This document shows, piece after piece, positions 17,275 to 26,944 of a stretch of DNA of 42,775 nt. The stretch is from contig JAQRMU010000055.1 of assembly GCA_028598975.1 (NCBI GenBank), positions 1 through 42,775 of the forward strand, given 5' to 3'. The position numbers and the translations under genes are program-made. The notes below the pieces were generated by a model. The model saw only the letters and a list, made by a program, of their open reading frames with translations. It was not told the DNA's origin and made no database searches. Position 1 is the stretch's first letter. Each line of letters starts with the position of its first letter. This stretch comes from Gammaproteobacteria bacterium (GTDB lineage Bacteria > Pseudomonadota > Gammaproteobacteria > Nitrosococcales > Methylophagaceae).

Positions 17275-17475
17275 TTAATGATAATCCGATGGGTTATATT
17301 CATCGATATCAAATGATTCCGTTTGAACTGAATCACCGGCAATACGGTGGCCTTCGCTAGCCCATTCGCCTAAGTCTATTAATTTACAGCGTTCGCTACA
17401 GAATGGCTTCCATTGTTGGTCATCCTGCCAAGGAACATCTTTTTCACATTGAGGGCAGTGGACTATTTTAACCAT
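17275..17475 (-). CDS. yacG: DNA gyrase inhibitor YacG, zinc-binding
   Basis: YacG binds gyrase GyrB and blocks DNA binding. The 66-residue protein carries the zinc site C7, C10, C26, C30 (CPQC and FCSERC), followed by [14 protein letters not shown], a strong family signature. The start is the ATG at 17475; eight extra codons from a TTG would overlap the zapD stop. The acidic tail ends NPSDYH. It forms the coaE-zapD-yacG arrangement of E. coli. Confidence 0.94.
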   Translation of the reverse strand: MVKIVHCPQCEKDVPWQDDQQWKPFCSERCKLIDLGEWASEGHRIAGDSVQTESFDIDEYNPSDYH

Positions 17476-17486
17476 AGAAAATACGC

Positions 17487-18257
17487 TTACATGGCGCAAC
17501 AGCTCAATGAAAATTCTATATCTTCACTGACTTGTTGAGCACGTTGGTTGATATCAAACTTCATAAGTCGAACGGTAAATCGATGTTTTCCGCCACTGAT
17601 CTCAGGAAAGTAGTTTGCATCATTGGGTACTTTGATACGGATTAACGGTGTCGATTGGTTATTGTCTAAACTGTGTTGATAAAAGCCAGATTGGGCGCTG
17701 ACTGTTGAAAAACCGGTGCTGCCACGGGTAAGTCTTAGCGTCATATCGATAGCCGCACGAGCATCAGAAAACTCTTCAGACCAGTCTAATAGTTGCTGTC
17801 TTTTGTCTGTATTGCTGGTGTGTTCTAACCAGTAATGGTAAGCAGGAAGATCAAAGTCACAGGTTCCACCTGGGATGCTTGAGCGTTGACGAATGCTGTA
17901 GAGGAAATCATTCTCACGTAGCTTTTGTCCAAACGCTGATTTCTTTAGATGGAGTGCATCAATAATTTTATCTAATTCTGCCAATAAATCCTCAAGTGCT
18001 TGTTTATCAACACCTGGACCATTTTCTAAGGCAGATAATGTTGTAATAAGGCGTTCTAATTCCTTAATTATTTCTTGCTTTAGATCACTGCGATCAAAAA
18101 CGGACAAAATACTCAGTAGGCCATTAAGAGCATCTCGACTTTGTAGTTCAGCGTCACTCTGTAAGGCAGAGTCAACACTCTTAAATAGGAATTCAAGCCG
18201 GAGGAAGGTGCGTATGCGCTCATTGAGCGGTTGTTCATAAATGATGTTATCAGGCAC
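17487..18257 (-). CDS. zapD: Cell division protein ZapD
   Basis: ZapD cross-links FtsZ filaments and stabilises the Z ring. The 256-residue length is typical. The N-terminal helical bundle begins [18 protein letters not shown], a strong family signature. A beta-rich C-terminal half contains [16 protein letters not shown] and [13 protein letters not shown]. It lies between coaE (33 bases upstream) and yacG (12 bases downstream). Confidence 0.95.
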   Translation of the reverse strand: MPDNIIYEQPLNERIRTFLRLEFLFKSVDSALQSDAELQSRDALNGLLSILSVFDRSDLKQEIIKELERLITTLSALENGPGVDKQALEDLLAELDKIIDALHLKKSAFGQKLRENDFLYSIRQRSSIPGGTCDFDLPAYHYWLEHTSNTDKRQQLLDWSEEFSDARAAIDMTLRLTRGSTGFSTVSAQSGFYQHSLDNNQSTPLIRIKVPNDANYFPEISGGKHRFTVRLMKFDINQRAQQVSEDIEFSLSCCAM

Positions 18258-18289
18258 AGTCGATTTGAATTAAATATCTTAAAAAAGGC

Positions 18290-18925
18290 TTATTGTCCAT
18301 GACTATCAGTATGCTGGCAACTACCAGTTTGGCAAAGGGCTAATTTACGGTATTTCTTGTCTAAATTTAAAACAAGGGTATGAAGAGTATCGATAGAACT
18401 GGTATTAATGATAATGTCATCTGCAAAGCTAAGGCGTTGTTCACGGCTACACTGACTATTAATAATTTGTTGGCCCTCTTCTGGAGAAGTACTATCTCGT
18501 TGGCAGAGCCGTTCTAGCTGTTGCTGCTTTGAAATATCAATGACCAATATGCGGTCAACACTCTTTTGTAGATTACTTTCAATAAGCAATGGAATTGCAA
18601 GAATACAATAGGTTGAGTTCTTCGCGTCACTTTGTAATTGTAATTGCTGACTGATTTTGGGGTGCAGAATAGATTCTAATCGTTTCTTTGCCTCAGGGTC
18701 TGAGAATATACGTTTCCGGAGTAACGAGCGGTTAATACTTCCATCTTCAAGAAGAACATTACCGCCAAAGTATTCCACTATTTCGGTGAAGGCGATTTGA
18801 TCTGGTTCAACTAATTGTCGTGCGATGATATCTGCATCAATAATGGGGATGCCAAGCTCTGCAAATAATTGGCAAATAGTTGATTTTCCACTAGCAATAC
18901 CACCTGTGAGGCCTATTTTTAACAT
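18290..18925 (-). CDS. coaE: Dephospho-CoA kinase
   Basis: CoaE phosphorylates the 3' hydroxyl of dephospho-CoA, the last step in coenzyme A synthesis. The P-loop GLTGGIASGKST is at residues 6-17. The CoA-domain segments IIDADIIARQLV (about 29-40) and LRKRIFSDPEAKKRLESILHP (split around residues 70-90) are conserved. At 211 residues it is normal length. The C-terminal tail (TGSCQHTDSHGQ) is a slightly unusual Cys/His-containing extension. It sits 13 bases downstream of pilD. Confidence 0.96.
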   Translation of the reverse strand: MLKIGLTGGIASGKSTICQLFAELGIPIIDADIIARQLVEPDQIAFTEIVEYFGGNVLLEDGSINRSLLRKRIFSDPEAKKRLESILHPKISQQLQLQSDAKNSTYCILAIPLLIESNLQKSVDRILVIDISKQQQLERLCQRDSTSPEEGQQIINSQCSREQRLSFADDIIINTSSIDTLHTLVLNLDKKYRKLALCQTGSCQHTDSHGQ

Positions 18926-18938
18926 TTGATATTACTGG

Positions 18939-19814
18939 CTACCCAGCTATCAAACCAAGGTATGCTGTGTTTATTTCATTACCCCAAATTAATGCTATCC
19001 AACCAGCCGTTGCTAGGTAGGGGCCAAAAGGAATAGGAATGTCTCGTTGATGTTGGCGAAAAGCAATAAGGCTTATACCAATGACCGCACCAACGAATGA
19101 TGATAATAAAACAATGGAAGGTAAGAAAGTCCAGCCTAACCACGCTCCTAATGCTGCTAGGAGTTTGAAATCACCATACCCCATACCTTCCTTGCCTGTA
19201 ACAAGTTTGAAGCCATGGAATATTAACCAAAGGGATAGGTAACCTGCAATAGCACCAATGACACTCGAGTAAAGGTCTGTATAGAGTGTAAATAGGTTGA
19301 AGAAGATCCCTAACCATATTAATGGCAAAGTAATGCTATCGGGTAATAATTGATGATCAACATCTATAAAAGTGAGCGCGACAAGAGACCAAGTTAATAG
19401 TAATGCACCTAAACATGCCCATTCAACACCAAAGTGCCAGGCGACGACTCCTGAGAGGAGGCCTGTTAATGCTTCTATAAGCGGATAGCGAATAGAAATC
19501 TTGGCATGGCATTGTCTACATTTTCCACCTAGAAAGAGATAACTAATAACAGGAATATTTTCTAAGGCACTGATTGCATGGTTGCAATGGGGGCACCGAG
19601 ATCGAGGGGTACTTAATGTGAAAGTCTCATCTTGAGGCCTTTCTACACCATTTAGCTCATCACACTGTGTTTTCCACTCCCGTTCCATCATCACGGGTAA
19701 GCGGTAGATTACAACGTTTAAAAAACTACCCACAAGCAAACCTAAGATGGAGACAAGTGTAATAAAGGCCGTAGGGGATGAGCTTAAAAGTACAAATAGT
19801 TCCGTAAATAACAC
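18939..19814 (-). CDS. pilD: Type IV prepilin peptidase and N-methyltransferase
   Basis: PilD cleaves and N-methylates type IV prepilins and type II secretion pseudopilins at the inner membrane. Two CxxC pairs (CPHC and CRQC, about residues 74-77 and 99-102) are present. The catalytic aspartates are in FIDVDHQLLPD (about 147-157) and GMGYGDFKL (about 210-218). There are eight or so hydrophobic segments in 291 residues. The GTG start overlaps the pilC stop in TAGTG, indicating coupled translation. Confidence 0.96.
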   Translation of the reverse strand: MLFTELFVLLSSSPTAFITLVSILGLLVGSFLNVVIYRLPVMMEREWKTQCDELNGVERPQDETFTLSTPRSRCPHCNHAISALENIPVISYLFLGGKCRQCHAKISIRYPLIEALTGLLSGVVAWHFGVEWACLGALLLTWSLVALTFIDVDHQLLPDSITLPLIWLGIFFNLFTLYTDLYSSVIGAIAGYLSLWLIFHGFKLVTGKEGMGYGDFKLLAALGAWLGWTFLPSIVLLSSFVGAVIGISLIAFRQHQRDIPIPFGPYLATAGWIALIWGNEINTAYLGLIAG

Positions 19815-21043
19815 TATACAACCGCACCCAATTTAAATATTGGTAAGTACATCGCAATAACGAGCGTACCGATAACTACCCCTAAAAAGGCCATGATCAT
19901 AGGCTCCATTAATGCTGTCATATTGTCTACGGCATCATCGACTTCAGCTTCATAAAAGTCAGCCACTTTTCCCAGCATTGTGTCGAGTGCTCCAGATTCT
20001 TCACCAATGGCAACCATTTGAATCACCATATTGGGAAATAATTCACTATTTCTCATTGCGACATTTAATTGTGTGCCGGTAGAAACCTCATCACGCATTT
20101 CCATTGTCGCTTCACTAAATACGATATTACCCGTGGCGCCTGCGACAGAGACCATGGCTTCAACTAAAGGTACACCAGCTTTAAACATGGTGGCAAAAGT
20201 ACGTGAAAATCGGGCAATGGCACCTTTTTCCATAATAATGCCGATAACAGGTACCTTTAAAAGCATACGGTCAAAAAAGTGCTGCACTTTTCGAGAGCGC
20301 CGTTTTGCTTCCATAATGCCGTAAACAGTACCAATAATTGAGCCAAAGATTAACCACCACCATTGTTGGAAAAACTGTGAAACACCAATGACAAACTGCG
20401 TTAATGCTGGCAGCTCTGCGCCAAAGCCTGAAAATAATGCTTCAAATTGAGGGATTACAAAAATCATCAAAATGGCTGTAACAACAAAGGCAACAACTAA
20501 AATAGAGATTGGGTAGACAAGCGCTTTCCTGATTTTAGCTTTTAATGCTTCTGTTTTTTCTTTATAGATAGCAATTTCATGCAAGAGTGTTTCTAAGGTA
20601 CCTGACTGCTCACCAGCATTGACTAGGTTTACAAATAAATCATCAAAGTGGAGAGGGTATTTCCCTAGTGATTCGGCTAAGCTTGTACCTGATTCAACAT
20701 CCGCTTTAATCGCTAGGATCATATCCTGCATACTGGCATTTTCATGACCTTCACCAATGATCTGCATCGATTGCATAAGAGGTACACCAGATGACATCAT
20801 GGTCGCTAGCATTCGGCTAAATACGGCAATGTCAGCAGGTTTTATCGGTGGTTTTTTTGCGGCAAAAAGGTCTTTGGGTTTTCTTTTGACCTTGATTGGA
20901 GTGATGCCTTGTCGACGAAGCAGAGCCTTAACAAGGTTGGCGTTAGCGCCAGACATTTGCCCTTTTGTCCGTTTTCCTTGTTTATCTGTTCCTTGCCACA
21001 GAAAGACGGGGTCAAGTTTTTGTTTTTTTTCTTGTGCCATCAT
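19814..21043 (-). CDS. pilC: Type IV pilus inner-membrane platform protein PilC
   Basis: PilC is the membrane platform on which the extension ATPase acts. The 409-residue protein carries two T2SSF domains (about residues 72-195 and 275-400), each with the GEESG/GEQSG pattern (NAGEQSGTLE and AIGEESGALD). Three membrane helices lie at about 172-195, 220-242 and 380-402. The start context GGAGTAAATGATG offers two adjacent ATG codons; the second has the better spacing. It follows pilB directly. Confidence 0.96.
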   Translation of the reverse strand: MMAQEKKQKLDPVFLWQGTDKQGKRTKGQMSGANANLVKALLRRQGITPIKVKRKPKDLFAAKKPPIKPADIAVFSRMLATMMSSGVPLMQSMQIIGEGHENASMQDMILAIKADVESGTSLAESLGKYPLHFDDLFVNLVNAGEQSGTLETLLHEIAIYKEKTEALKAKIRKALVYPISILVVAFVVTAILMIFVIPQFEALFSGFGAELPALTQFVIGVSQFFQQWWWLIFGSIIGTVYGIMEAKRRSRKVQHFFDRMLLKVPVIGIIMEKGAIARFSRTFATMFKAGVPLVEAMVSVAGATGNIVFSEATMEMRDEVSTGTQLNVAMRNSELFPNMVIQMVAIGEESGALDTMLGKVADFYEAEVDDAVDNMTALMEPMIMAFLGVVIGTLVIAMYLPIFKLGAVV

Positions 21044-22750
21044 TTACTCCTTGATTACACGGTTAAGCTCTTCGAGGCTTGTTAGCCCAGAGGCCACTTT
21101 TTTGAGCCCTGATTCTCTCAAATCTGCAATCCCTTCTGCTTTTGCTTGGTCACCCAGTTCCATGGAATTACCACCATCCATAATGATGCGTCCCATTGCT
21201 TCGGAAATAGGCATTACTTGATAGATACCTACCCGTCCTTTATAACCTTTTGTACAACTCTCACAACCAACGGCTTTGTAAATAGTTAATCCTGCATCTA
21301 TTGTAGCCTGACTGAACCCTTCTTCTAGCAATGTGTCGCCAGAAAGGTCTTCTCGGGTTTTACAGTTTCCACAGAGTCGACGACCTAGTCGTTGCGCGAT
21401 AATAAGTGATACCGCAGAAGCAATATTAAAAGGAGGAACACCCATATTTGCCAGACGGGTTAATGTTTGTGGGGCATCATTGGTATGGAGGGTAGAAAAT
21501 ACCATATGACCTGTTTGTGCCGCTTTAATAGATATTTCTGCGGTTTCTAAGTCACGAATCTCACCGACCATGATGATATCTGGATCTTGCCGTAAGAACG
21601 CTTTTAATGCCGCTGAGAATGTTAAGCCTACGGTTGGGTTAACATTAACCTGATTGATACCATCCAAACTAATTTCAGCGGGATCTTCTGCGGTGGAAAT
21701 ATTTCTATCATCAGTATTCAGAATATTTAGAGCGGTATACAGAGAAACCGTTTTACCACTACCGGTTGGACCCGTTACTAACACCATGCCATAAGGTTGG
21801 TGCATGATTTCCATGAAAATTTTCTTTTGATCTTCCTCATAGCCCAGTACGTCGATACCTAATTGGGCACTGGTTGGATCAAGAATACGTAATACAATCT
21901 TTTCGCCAAATAATGTTGGACAGGTATTTACACGAAAATCAATCGTTTTTGTTTTTGATAATTTAAGTCGCATTCGACCATCTTGCGGAACACGTCGTTC
22001 GGCAATATTCAAACGAGAGAGTACTTTTAAGCGGGCCGATATTCGGCCTGCAGTAGAAATCGGAGCTGTTTTAACCTCATGTAACATGCCATCGATACGG
22101 GTGCGAATGCGGTAGACTTTTTCATAAGGCTCAAAGTGAATATCTGAAGCTCCAGCTTTAATGGCTGTCGTTAAGATACCTTGGATAAAACGAACGATAG
22201 GTGTTTCATCAACATCCTTACCACTATCATTAACCTCATCTGGATCATCATCCGGCCCCATTTCAAGATCGTTAAACTCTTCATCTTCGAAGTCATCTAT
22301 TTGGTTGGCACTATTATCAAGCGCTTGTTCCATTGTTGTAGATAATTGGACTTCATCAACGAGAATAGGCTGGGTAGCTAAACTGGAGTTAAACTGAAAT
22401 GCATCCAGTGCTGATAAATTTGTTGGATCAGACATAGCGACATAAAGTCGACTACCATGTTGATATAGAGGCAATGCATTATGTTGCCTGATGAGCTTTT
22501 CATCAATGAGACTCGTTGCAGATAAATCCATATTCATCGTGCTGAGGTCAAAAAGAGGCACACCAAACTCTTGTGATGCCGAAGATGCAATATCTTTACT
22601 GTCTAAAATATTTTGATTAACGAGGTAACTGACAAAGGCTTGACTGCTTTCTTTTGCTTTTTGTTGTGCAGCCTTAGCAGTATCTTCACTTAGTAATCCA
22701 TCACTAATGAAGCGCCTCGCTAAACCACTAAGTCTAATTGGTGTTTCCAT
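21044..22750 (-). CDS. pilB: Type IV pilus extension ATPase PilB
   Basis: PilB powers pilus extension. It has an N-terminal MshEN/T2SSE_N-type domain (about 1-150), an acidic linker (about 150-182), and the secretion ATPase core with Walker A GPTGSGKT near residue 330. The Asp-box region (STAEDPAEISLDG), a Walker B region (DPDIIMVGEIRDLETA), and the zinc tetracysteine CGNC...CESC are also present. From the ATG at 22750 it is 568 residues. The in-frame TTG at 22774 adds eight residues and cannot be excluded. First gene of pilB-pilC-pilD; no pilin gene is adjacent. Confidence 0.95.
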   Translation of the reverse strand: METPIRLSGLARRFISDGLLSEDTAKAAQQKAKESSQAFVSYLVNQNILDSKDIASSASQEFGVPLFDLSTMNMDLSATSLIDEKLIRQHNALPLYQHGSRLYVAMSDPTNLSALDAFQFNSSLATQPILVDEVQLSTTMEQALDNSANQIDDFEDEEFNDLEMGPDDDPDEVNDSGKDVDETPIVRFIQGILTTAIKAGASDIHFEPYEKVYRIRTRIDGMLHEVKTAPISTAGRISARLKVLSRLNIAERRVPQDGRMRLKLSKTKTIDFRVNTCPTLFGEKIVLRILDPTSAQLGIDVLGYEEDQKKIFMEIMHQPYGMVLVTGPTGSGKTVSLYTALNILNTDDRNISTAEDPAEISLDGINQVNVNPTVGLTFSAALKAFLRQDPDIIMVGEIRDLETAEISIKAAQTGHMVFSTLHTNDAPQTLTRLANMGVPPFNIASAVSLIIAQRLGRRLCGNCKTREDLSGDTLLEEGFSQATIDAGLTIYKAVGCESCTKGYKGRVGIYQVMPISEAMGRIIMDGGNSMELGDQAKAEGIADLRESGLKKVASGLTSLEELNRVIKE

Positions 22751-22845
22751 ATCTGCAGTTGCTTCCTCGCCCAATGTTTTCTTTAAGGAATACCTTAATA
22801 AAAGCTTATCTTATGTAAGTTGGAAAATAAATTCTAGTTTGCTAG

Positions 22846-22875
22846 TTGAGACGAGCAACTTAGTTCCCGTATATA
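22846..22875 (+). promoter_or_regulatory. Candidate promoter for lptM-lysA-dapF
   Basis: A -35 box TTGAGA (22846-22851) is followed after 18 bases by TATATA (22870-22875), about 30 bases upstream of the lptM start. It lies in the divergent spacer shared with pilB. Confidence 0.4.
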
Positions 22876-22904
22876 CTGCTGTAAATTACGTGTTTTGAGG
22901 AAGA

Positions 22905-23039
22905 ATGAGAATGCAAAAAATAAGACATTGGAAACGGTTAGTCATAGTGTGTGCAACGCTGTCATTATTAGTGGCATGTGGACAGAAAGGTGATTTATAT
23001 TTACCAGAAGGTAATGCATTGATAAGTTGGATGGGCTAA
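22905..23039 (+). CDS. lptM: Small LPS-assembly lipoprotein LptM (YifL-type)
   Basis: A 44-codon gene begins at ATG 22905, or 42 codons from the ATG at 22911, which is better spaced from the GAGG at 22897-22900. The product has a short basic start, a hydrophobic signal and a lipobox LVAC. The mature protein opens CGQKGDLYLPEG, the family signature. LptM stabilises the LptD/LptE LPS translocon in E. coli. At about 20 mature residues it is very short compared with the E. coli protein. Position directly before lysA, five bases away, is the conserved one. Confidence 0.88.
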   Translation: MRMQKIRHWKRLVIVCATLSLLVACGQKGDLYLPEGNALISWMG

Positions 23040-23044
23040 TTTAA

Positions 23045-24295
23045 ATGGATCACTTTCAGTATAAAAAAGGTGAGTTATATGCCGAGAATGTCGCTGTAGC
23101 GACGATTGTTGAGCAATATGGCACTCCATCATACATCTACTCTCGCGCAACACTAGAGCGACATTGGCATGCATTCGATACCGCCTTTGATGGTTTAGCT
23201 CATTCTGTGTGTTATGCCGTAAAAGCAAATTCTAATCTTGCTGTATTAAATGTATTAGCACGATTAGGCTCAGGTTTTGATATTGTTTCTGCCGGTGAAT
23301 TAGCGCGCGTTATAGCCGCTGGAGGACAAGCTGAACGTTGTGTTTTTTCTGGCGTTGGTAAAACAGTTGCGGAAATTAAATATGCTTTGCAGCAAGGTGT
23401 TCGTTGTTTTAATGTTGAATCAATTGCGGAATTATCGCGTATTAATGATGTGGCAGGTCACTTATCAATGCGTGCACCGGTTTCAATTCGCGTTAACCCT
23501 GATGTTGATGCGCAAACACATCCTTATATTTCAACGGGTTTAAAAGAAAATAAGTTTGGTATTGCGATTGAACTGGCGGAAGCTGTTTATCTACAAGCAC
23601 ATGCTATGGCTAATTTGGATGTTGTAGGTATTGATTGTCATATCGGTTCACAACTGACCACCGTTTCACCGTTTGTCGATGCACTGGAGCGCGTTTTAGC
23701 ATTGATTGATGCATTGGCTGAGCAAGGCATATCACTTTCTCACCTAGATATTGGCGGTGGCTTAGGTATTACTTATCAAGATGAAACGCCCCCTAGCCCA
23801 GAAGAATATTCAGCAGCACTACGAGAACTATTGGATGGCCGCGACTTAGAGATTTTATTAGAGCCGGGTCGAGCCATTGCTGGTAATGCGGGAATCTTAG
23901 TAACTCAAGTTGAATATCTAAAACCAACAGAAGATCGTCATTTTGCTATTGTTGATGCAGCGATGAATGACTTGTTACGACCTGCCTTATATCAATCATG
24001 GCAAGAGATTCAGCCTGTTGTTGAAGAAAGTAATGCAGAAATACAGCAATACGATATTGTTGGCCCTATTTGCGAAACAGGAGATTTCTTAGGAAAAGAT
24101 CGGGCATTGGCTATTGAACAAGGAGACTTGCTGGCGATTCGTAGTGCAGGTGCCTATGGATTTACCATGAGCTCAAACTATAACTCTCGTCCAAGAACGG
24201 CCGAAATCATGGTTGATGGTGATACGATTCACCTTGTACGTGAACGAGAAAGTATAGAATCACTTTATGCTGGTGAGCACCTTTTACCTGAGTAG
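23045..24295 (+). CDS. lysA: Diaminopimelate decarboxylase
   Basis: LysA converts meso-diaminopimelate to lysine, using PLP. The PLP lysine is K60 in CYAVKANSN. The glycine-rich phosphate-binding loop is LDIGGGLGI (about residues 234-242), EPGRAI (about 275-280) follows, and the active-site Cys is in GPICETGDFLG near 340. The 416-residue length is normal. Part of the lptM-lysA-dapF run, so lysine synthesis and the previous epimerase step are encoded together. Confidence 0.97.
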   Translation: MDHFQYKKGELYAENVAVATIVEQYGTPSYIYSRATLERHWHAFDTAFDGLAHSVCYAVKANSNLAVLNVLARLGSGFDIVSAGELARVIAAGGQAERCVFSGVGKTVAEIKYALQQGVRCFNVESIAELSRINDVAGHLSMRAPVSIRVNPDVDAQTHPYISTGLKENKFGIAIELAEAVYLQAHAMANLDVVGIDCHIGSQLTTVSPFVDALERVLALIDALAEQGISLSHLDIGGGLGITYQDETPPSPEEYSAALRELLDGRDLEILLEPGRAIAGNAGILVTQVEYLKPTEDRHFAIVDAAMNDLLRPALYQSWQEIQPVVEESNAEIQQYDIVGPICETGDFLGKDRALAIEQGDLLAIRSAGAYGFTMSSNYNSRPRTAEIMVDGDTIHLVRERESIESLYAGEHLLPE

Positions 24296-24310
24296 TCAGT
24301 GGATATCATA

Positions 24311-25159
24311 ATGTTGAAATTTAGCAAAATGCACGGGCTTGGAAATGACTTTGTTGTGATTGATGCCATTAATCAGCAAGTCAATTTAACAGCGTCACAA
24401 GTTATATTCTTGGCGGATAGACGGCGAGGAATTGGTTGTGATCAGTTGCTATTAGTTGAAGAGTCAAAGCAAGAAGGTGTTGATTTTCGCTATCGTATTT
24501 TTAATGCTGATGGCAGTGAAGTCGCCCAGTGTGGCAATGGTGCACGGTGTTTTGCTAGATTTGTTCGTGATAAAAACCTGACAAAGAAAGATACTATTGC
24601 AGTGGAAACAGCATCAGGTGTAATTTATCCTAGTTTGCAAGAAAATAGCGAAGTCTCGGTCGATATGGGAGCCCCTCGTTTTAATCCTACGGATATCCCC
24701 TTTATTGCAGAGCAACAAGCCGACAGTTATGAGTTAACTTTGCTAAATGAACAAGTGGTAACGATAGGTGCTGTTTCAATGGGCAATCCACATGCTGTAG
24801 TGTTGGTGGATAATATTCATACTGCAGATGTTGAAACAATGGGGCCGATAATTGAAAGTCATGAGCAATTTCCTGAACGTGTCAATGTCGGCTTTATGGA
24901 AGTTGTCAGTAAAAATGAAGTTAACCTTCGGGTGTATGAGCGTGGTGCGGGTGAAACTGAAGCCTGTGGTACTGGCGCATGTGCAGCCGTTGTTATTGGT
25001 ATTCGACAAGGTGTGTTATCAAGTGAAGTAAAAGTAACATTACCCGGTGGCGACTTAATGATAGTGTGGGCTGGAGGCGATGATTCTGTATGGATGACTG
25101 GGCCAGCAACACACGTATTTGATGGAGAAATTGCGTGGCTAACACTGAACAAGCAATAA
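24311..25159 (+). CDS. dapF: Diaminopimelate epimerase
   Basis: DapF interconverts LL- and meso-diaminopimelate for lysine and peptidoglycan. The two catalytic cysteines are C74 in CGNGARC and C219 in EACGTGAC. The start is the ATG at 24311 ([14 protein letters not shown], the family's standard opening); a GTG four codons upstream lacks support. It overlaps the DUF484 gene by 25 bases. Confidence 0.97.
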   Translation: MLKFSKMHGLGNDFVVIDAINQQVNLTASQVIFLADRRRGIGCDQLLLVEESKQEGVDFRYRIFNADGSEVAQCGNGARCFARFVRDKNLTKKDTIAVETASGVIYPSLQENSEVSVDMGAPRFNPTDIPFIAEQQADSYELTLLNEQVVTIGAVSMGNPHAVVLVDNIHTADVETMGPIIESHEQFPERVNVGFMEVVSKNEVNLRVYERGAGETEACGTGACAAVVIGIRQGVLSSEVKVTLPGGDLMIVWAGGDDSVWMTGPATHVFDGEIAWLTLNKQ

Positions 25160-25839
25160 CAGCTGAGCAGGTAAAAAAGTATTTAGCAGAACATGATGCG
25201 TTTTTTGTAGATCATCCTGATGCATTAGACGCTATTCAGCTAACAAATGTACCTGAAGGGACCATTTCTTTAGCGCAACGCCAGACAGAACGATTGCAAT
25301 CTAAAAATCAACAATTGCATCAACAGTTGAATATGCTGATTGAGAATGCGCGTCAAAATACGGCACTTCAATCTAGGGTTCATCAATTATGTTTACGTTT
25401 AATGGATGCCCCCTCTTTTGGTACATTATTGCCCATGTTAATGAAAGAACTGAAACATGAGTTTAATGCTGATGAAGTAGCACTTCGCTGGTTTTATGCG
25501 GGGGATGTTGAGCCTAAATTACCAGAAACGGGCGAAAATATTGTTCCACAGCATGCAGATGCAGATGACTTACGCATCTTTGATAAGTTATTGTCAAAAC
25601 AAAAGCCAGTGTGCGGTCGCCTGACAAAAGCCCAAAAAGAACTTTTGTTTGCCAATAAAGCTGATAATGTTAAATCCGTGGCTTGCTTACCGCTAGGGCA
25701 TGAGCCTTGTGCTGGCTTGTTAGCCATTGCCAGCCATGATGAAGACCGTTTTCATGCTGATATGGCAACAGATTATTTAAGCTTTTTGGGTGAAGTGACA
25801 ATGAGATTATTACGACCACATCATGACTACGGTAAGTAA
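25135..25839 (+). CDS. DUF484 family protein (GAF-like)
   Basis: A 234-residue protein with the DUF484 pattern: N-terminal [20 protein letters not shown], a coiled-coil stretch (about residues 45-80), and a GAF-like C-terminal domain (about 90-230) with SVACLPLG. Function is unknown; it is nearly always between dapF and xerC, as here. GTG start at 25135 lies inside dapF. It overlaps xerC by 17 bases, so the three genes are translated in a coupled run. Confidence 0.9.
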   Translation: MANTEQAITAEQVKKYLAEHDAFFVDHPDALDAIQLTNVPEGTISLAQRQTERLQSKNQQLHQQLNMLIENARQNTALQSRVHQLCLRLMDAPSFGTLLPMLMKELKHEFNADEVALRWFYAGDVEPKLPETGENIVPQHADADDLRIFDKLLSKQKPVCGRLTKAQKELLFANKADNVKSVACLPLGHEPCAGLLAIASHDEDRFHADMATDYLSFLGEVTMRLLRPHHDYGK

Positions 25840-26731
25840 CCAGCAACACGATATTGATTCTTTCCTGCACTATTTGGCGCAGGAAAAACGAATGTCACCG
25901 CATACGGTAAAAAACTATCAACGTGATTTAAAACAGCTGTTACTTTTTTGTGATGAGCATGATCTGCAACAGTGGCGTGTTATAAAAAGTAGCCATATCC
26001 GCCAATTTATAGCGCAGTTACATAGAAATGAATTATCTGGACGTTCTATTCAACGACTTTTATCTGCAATCCGTAGTTTATATCGATTTTTGATTCGTGA
26101 AGGCTTGGTTGATAATAATCCTGCCCAAGCGGTGCAAGCACCTAAAGTCGAAAAGCGACTACCTGCAACACTTGATGTTGATCAAATGAGCGGCTTGTTG
26201 GATGGTGATATACCGAACACCATGATTGCTTGTCGAGATCATGCCATGATGGAATTATTTTATTCATCAGGCTTACGGTTAGCAGAGCTAGCAAGTCTCA
26301 ATATACGTGATGTCGATTTTGGCGACCAGTTAGTTTATGTCACCGGTAAAGGTAATAAGAGTCGCGTTATCCCTATTGGTAGTCAGGCTCTTACTGCATT
26401 AAAGCAATGGCTGAACAAGCGCGATGAACTTACTTTTTTTGAACAAACGGCATTATTTATTACGCAACAAGGTAATAGGCTCGGTGTACGTTCTATTCAG
26501 AAGCGGCTGAGTCATTGGGGCAAGGTGCAAGGGATCTCGGACAAGGTTTACCCTCATCGTTTACGTCATGCCTTTGCATCGCATATGTTAGAGGCAAGCG
26601 GAGACCTTCGATCAGTACAAGAGTTATTAGGTCATTCAGATATTTCAACAACCCAAATTTATACTCATGTTGATTTTCAACATCTTGCAAAGGTATATGA
26701 TTCGGCACATCCTCGTGCTAAAAAGAAATAA
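25823..26731 (+). CDS. xerC: Tyrosine recombinase XerC
   Basis: XerC acts with XerD at dif to resolve chromosome dimers. The N-terminal core-binding domain covers about residues 8-95. The catalytic residues are R152 (SSGLRLAEL), K176 (TGKGNKSR), H245 and R248 (PHRLRHAF), H271 (LGHSDISTTQIY) and Y280. The 302-residue length and the dapF-DUF484-xerC context separate it from XerD and from phage integrases. Confidence 0.96.
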   Translation: MTTVSNQQHDIDSFLHYLAQEKRMSPHTVKNYQRDLKQLLLFCDEHDLQQWRVIKSSHIRQFIAQLHRNELSGRSIQRLLSAIRSLYRFLIREGLVDNNPAQAVQAPKVEKRLPATLDVDQMSGLLDGDIPNTMIACRDHAMMELFYSSGLRLAELASLNIRDVDFGDQLVYVTGKGNKSRVIPIGSQALTALKQWLNKRDELTFFEQTALFITQQGNRLGVRSIQKRLSHWGKVQGISDKVYPHRLRHAFASHMLEASGDLRSVQELLGHSDISTTQIYTHVDFQHLAKVYDSAHPRAKKK

Positions 26732-26737
26732 GTTGTA

Positions 26738-26914
26738 TATACCCATAATCATTCAAATTGCGAATCTTAGAAACGCTGTCATCCTCGAGTGTTACCCAGT
26801 CAAGCTGAGCACAAGCTTTGTCGAGGATCTATTGTATCAAGTAGATCCCAGCTAAAAGCATGCTGGGATGACCAAATAAAAAATGTGCAGATTGAATGAT
26901 TACCGGTAATATAG
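26738..26914. repeat. Bipartite palindromic repeat, copy 1 (MITE/REPIN-like)
   Basis: A roughly 177-base element lies between xerC and the diguanylate cyclase gene. Outer inverted repeats TAATCATTCAAATTGC (26746-26761) and GCAGATTGAATGATTA (26887-26902) match at 14 of 16 positions. Inside are two hairpins in opposite orientation. The first is ATCCTCGA (26781-26788) / TCGAGGAT (26821-26828), preceded by GTC. The second has arms ATCCCAG (26845-26851) / CTGGGAT (26863-26869), followed by GAC. The plan GTCAT-hairpin-ATCT-spacer-AGAT-hairpin-ATGAC recurs in copy 2. Confidence 0.75.
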
Positions 26915-26944
26915 AGACTTCCACACTTGAAATGACAGGACCTC

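Noticed and set aside
25823-26731. Phage or integron integrase
   Set aside because: Length, the dapF-DUF484 context and residue pattern fit the housekeeping recombinase XerC.
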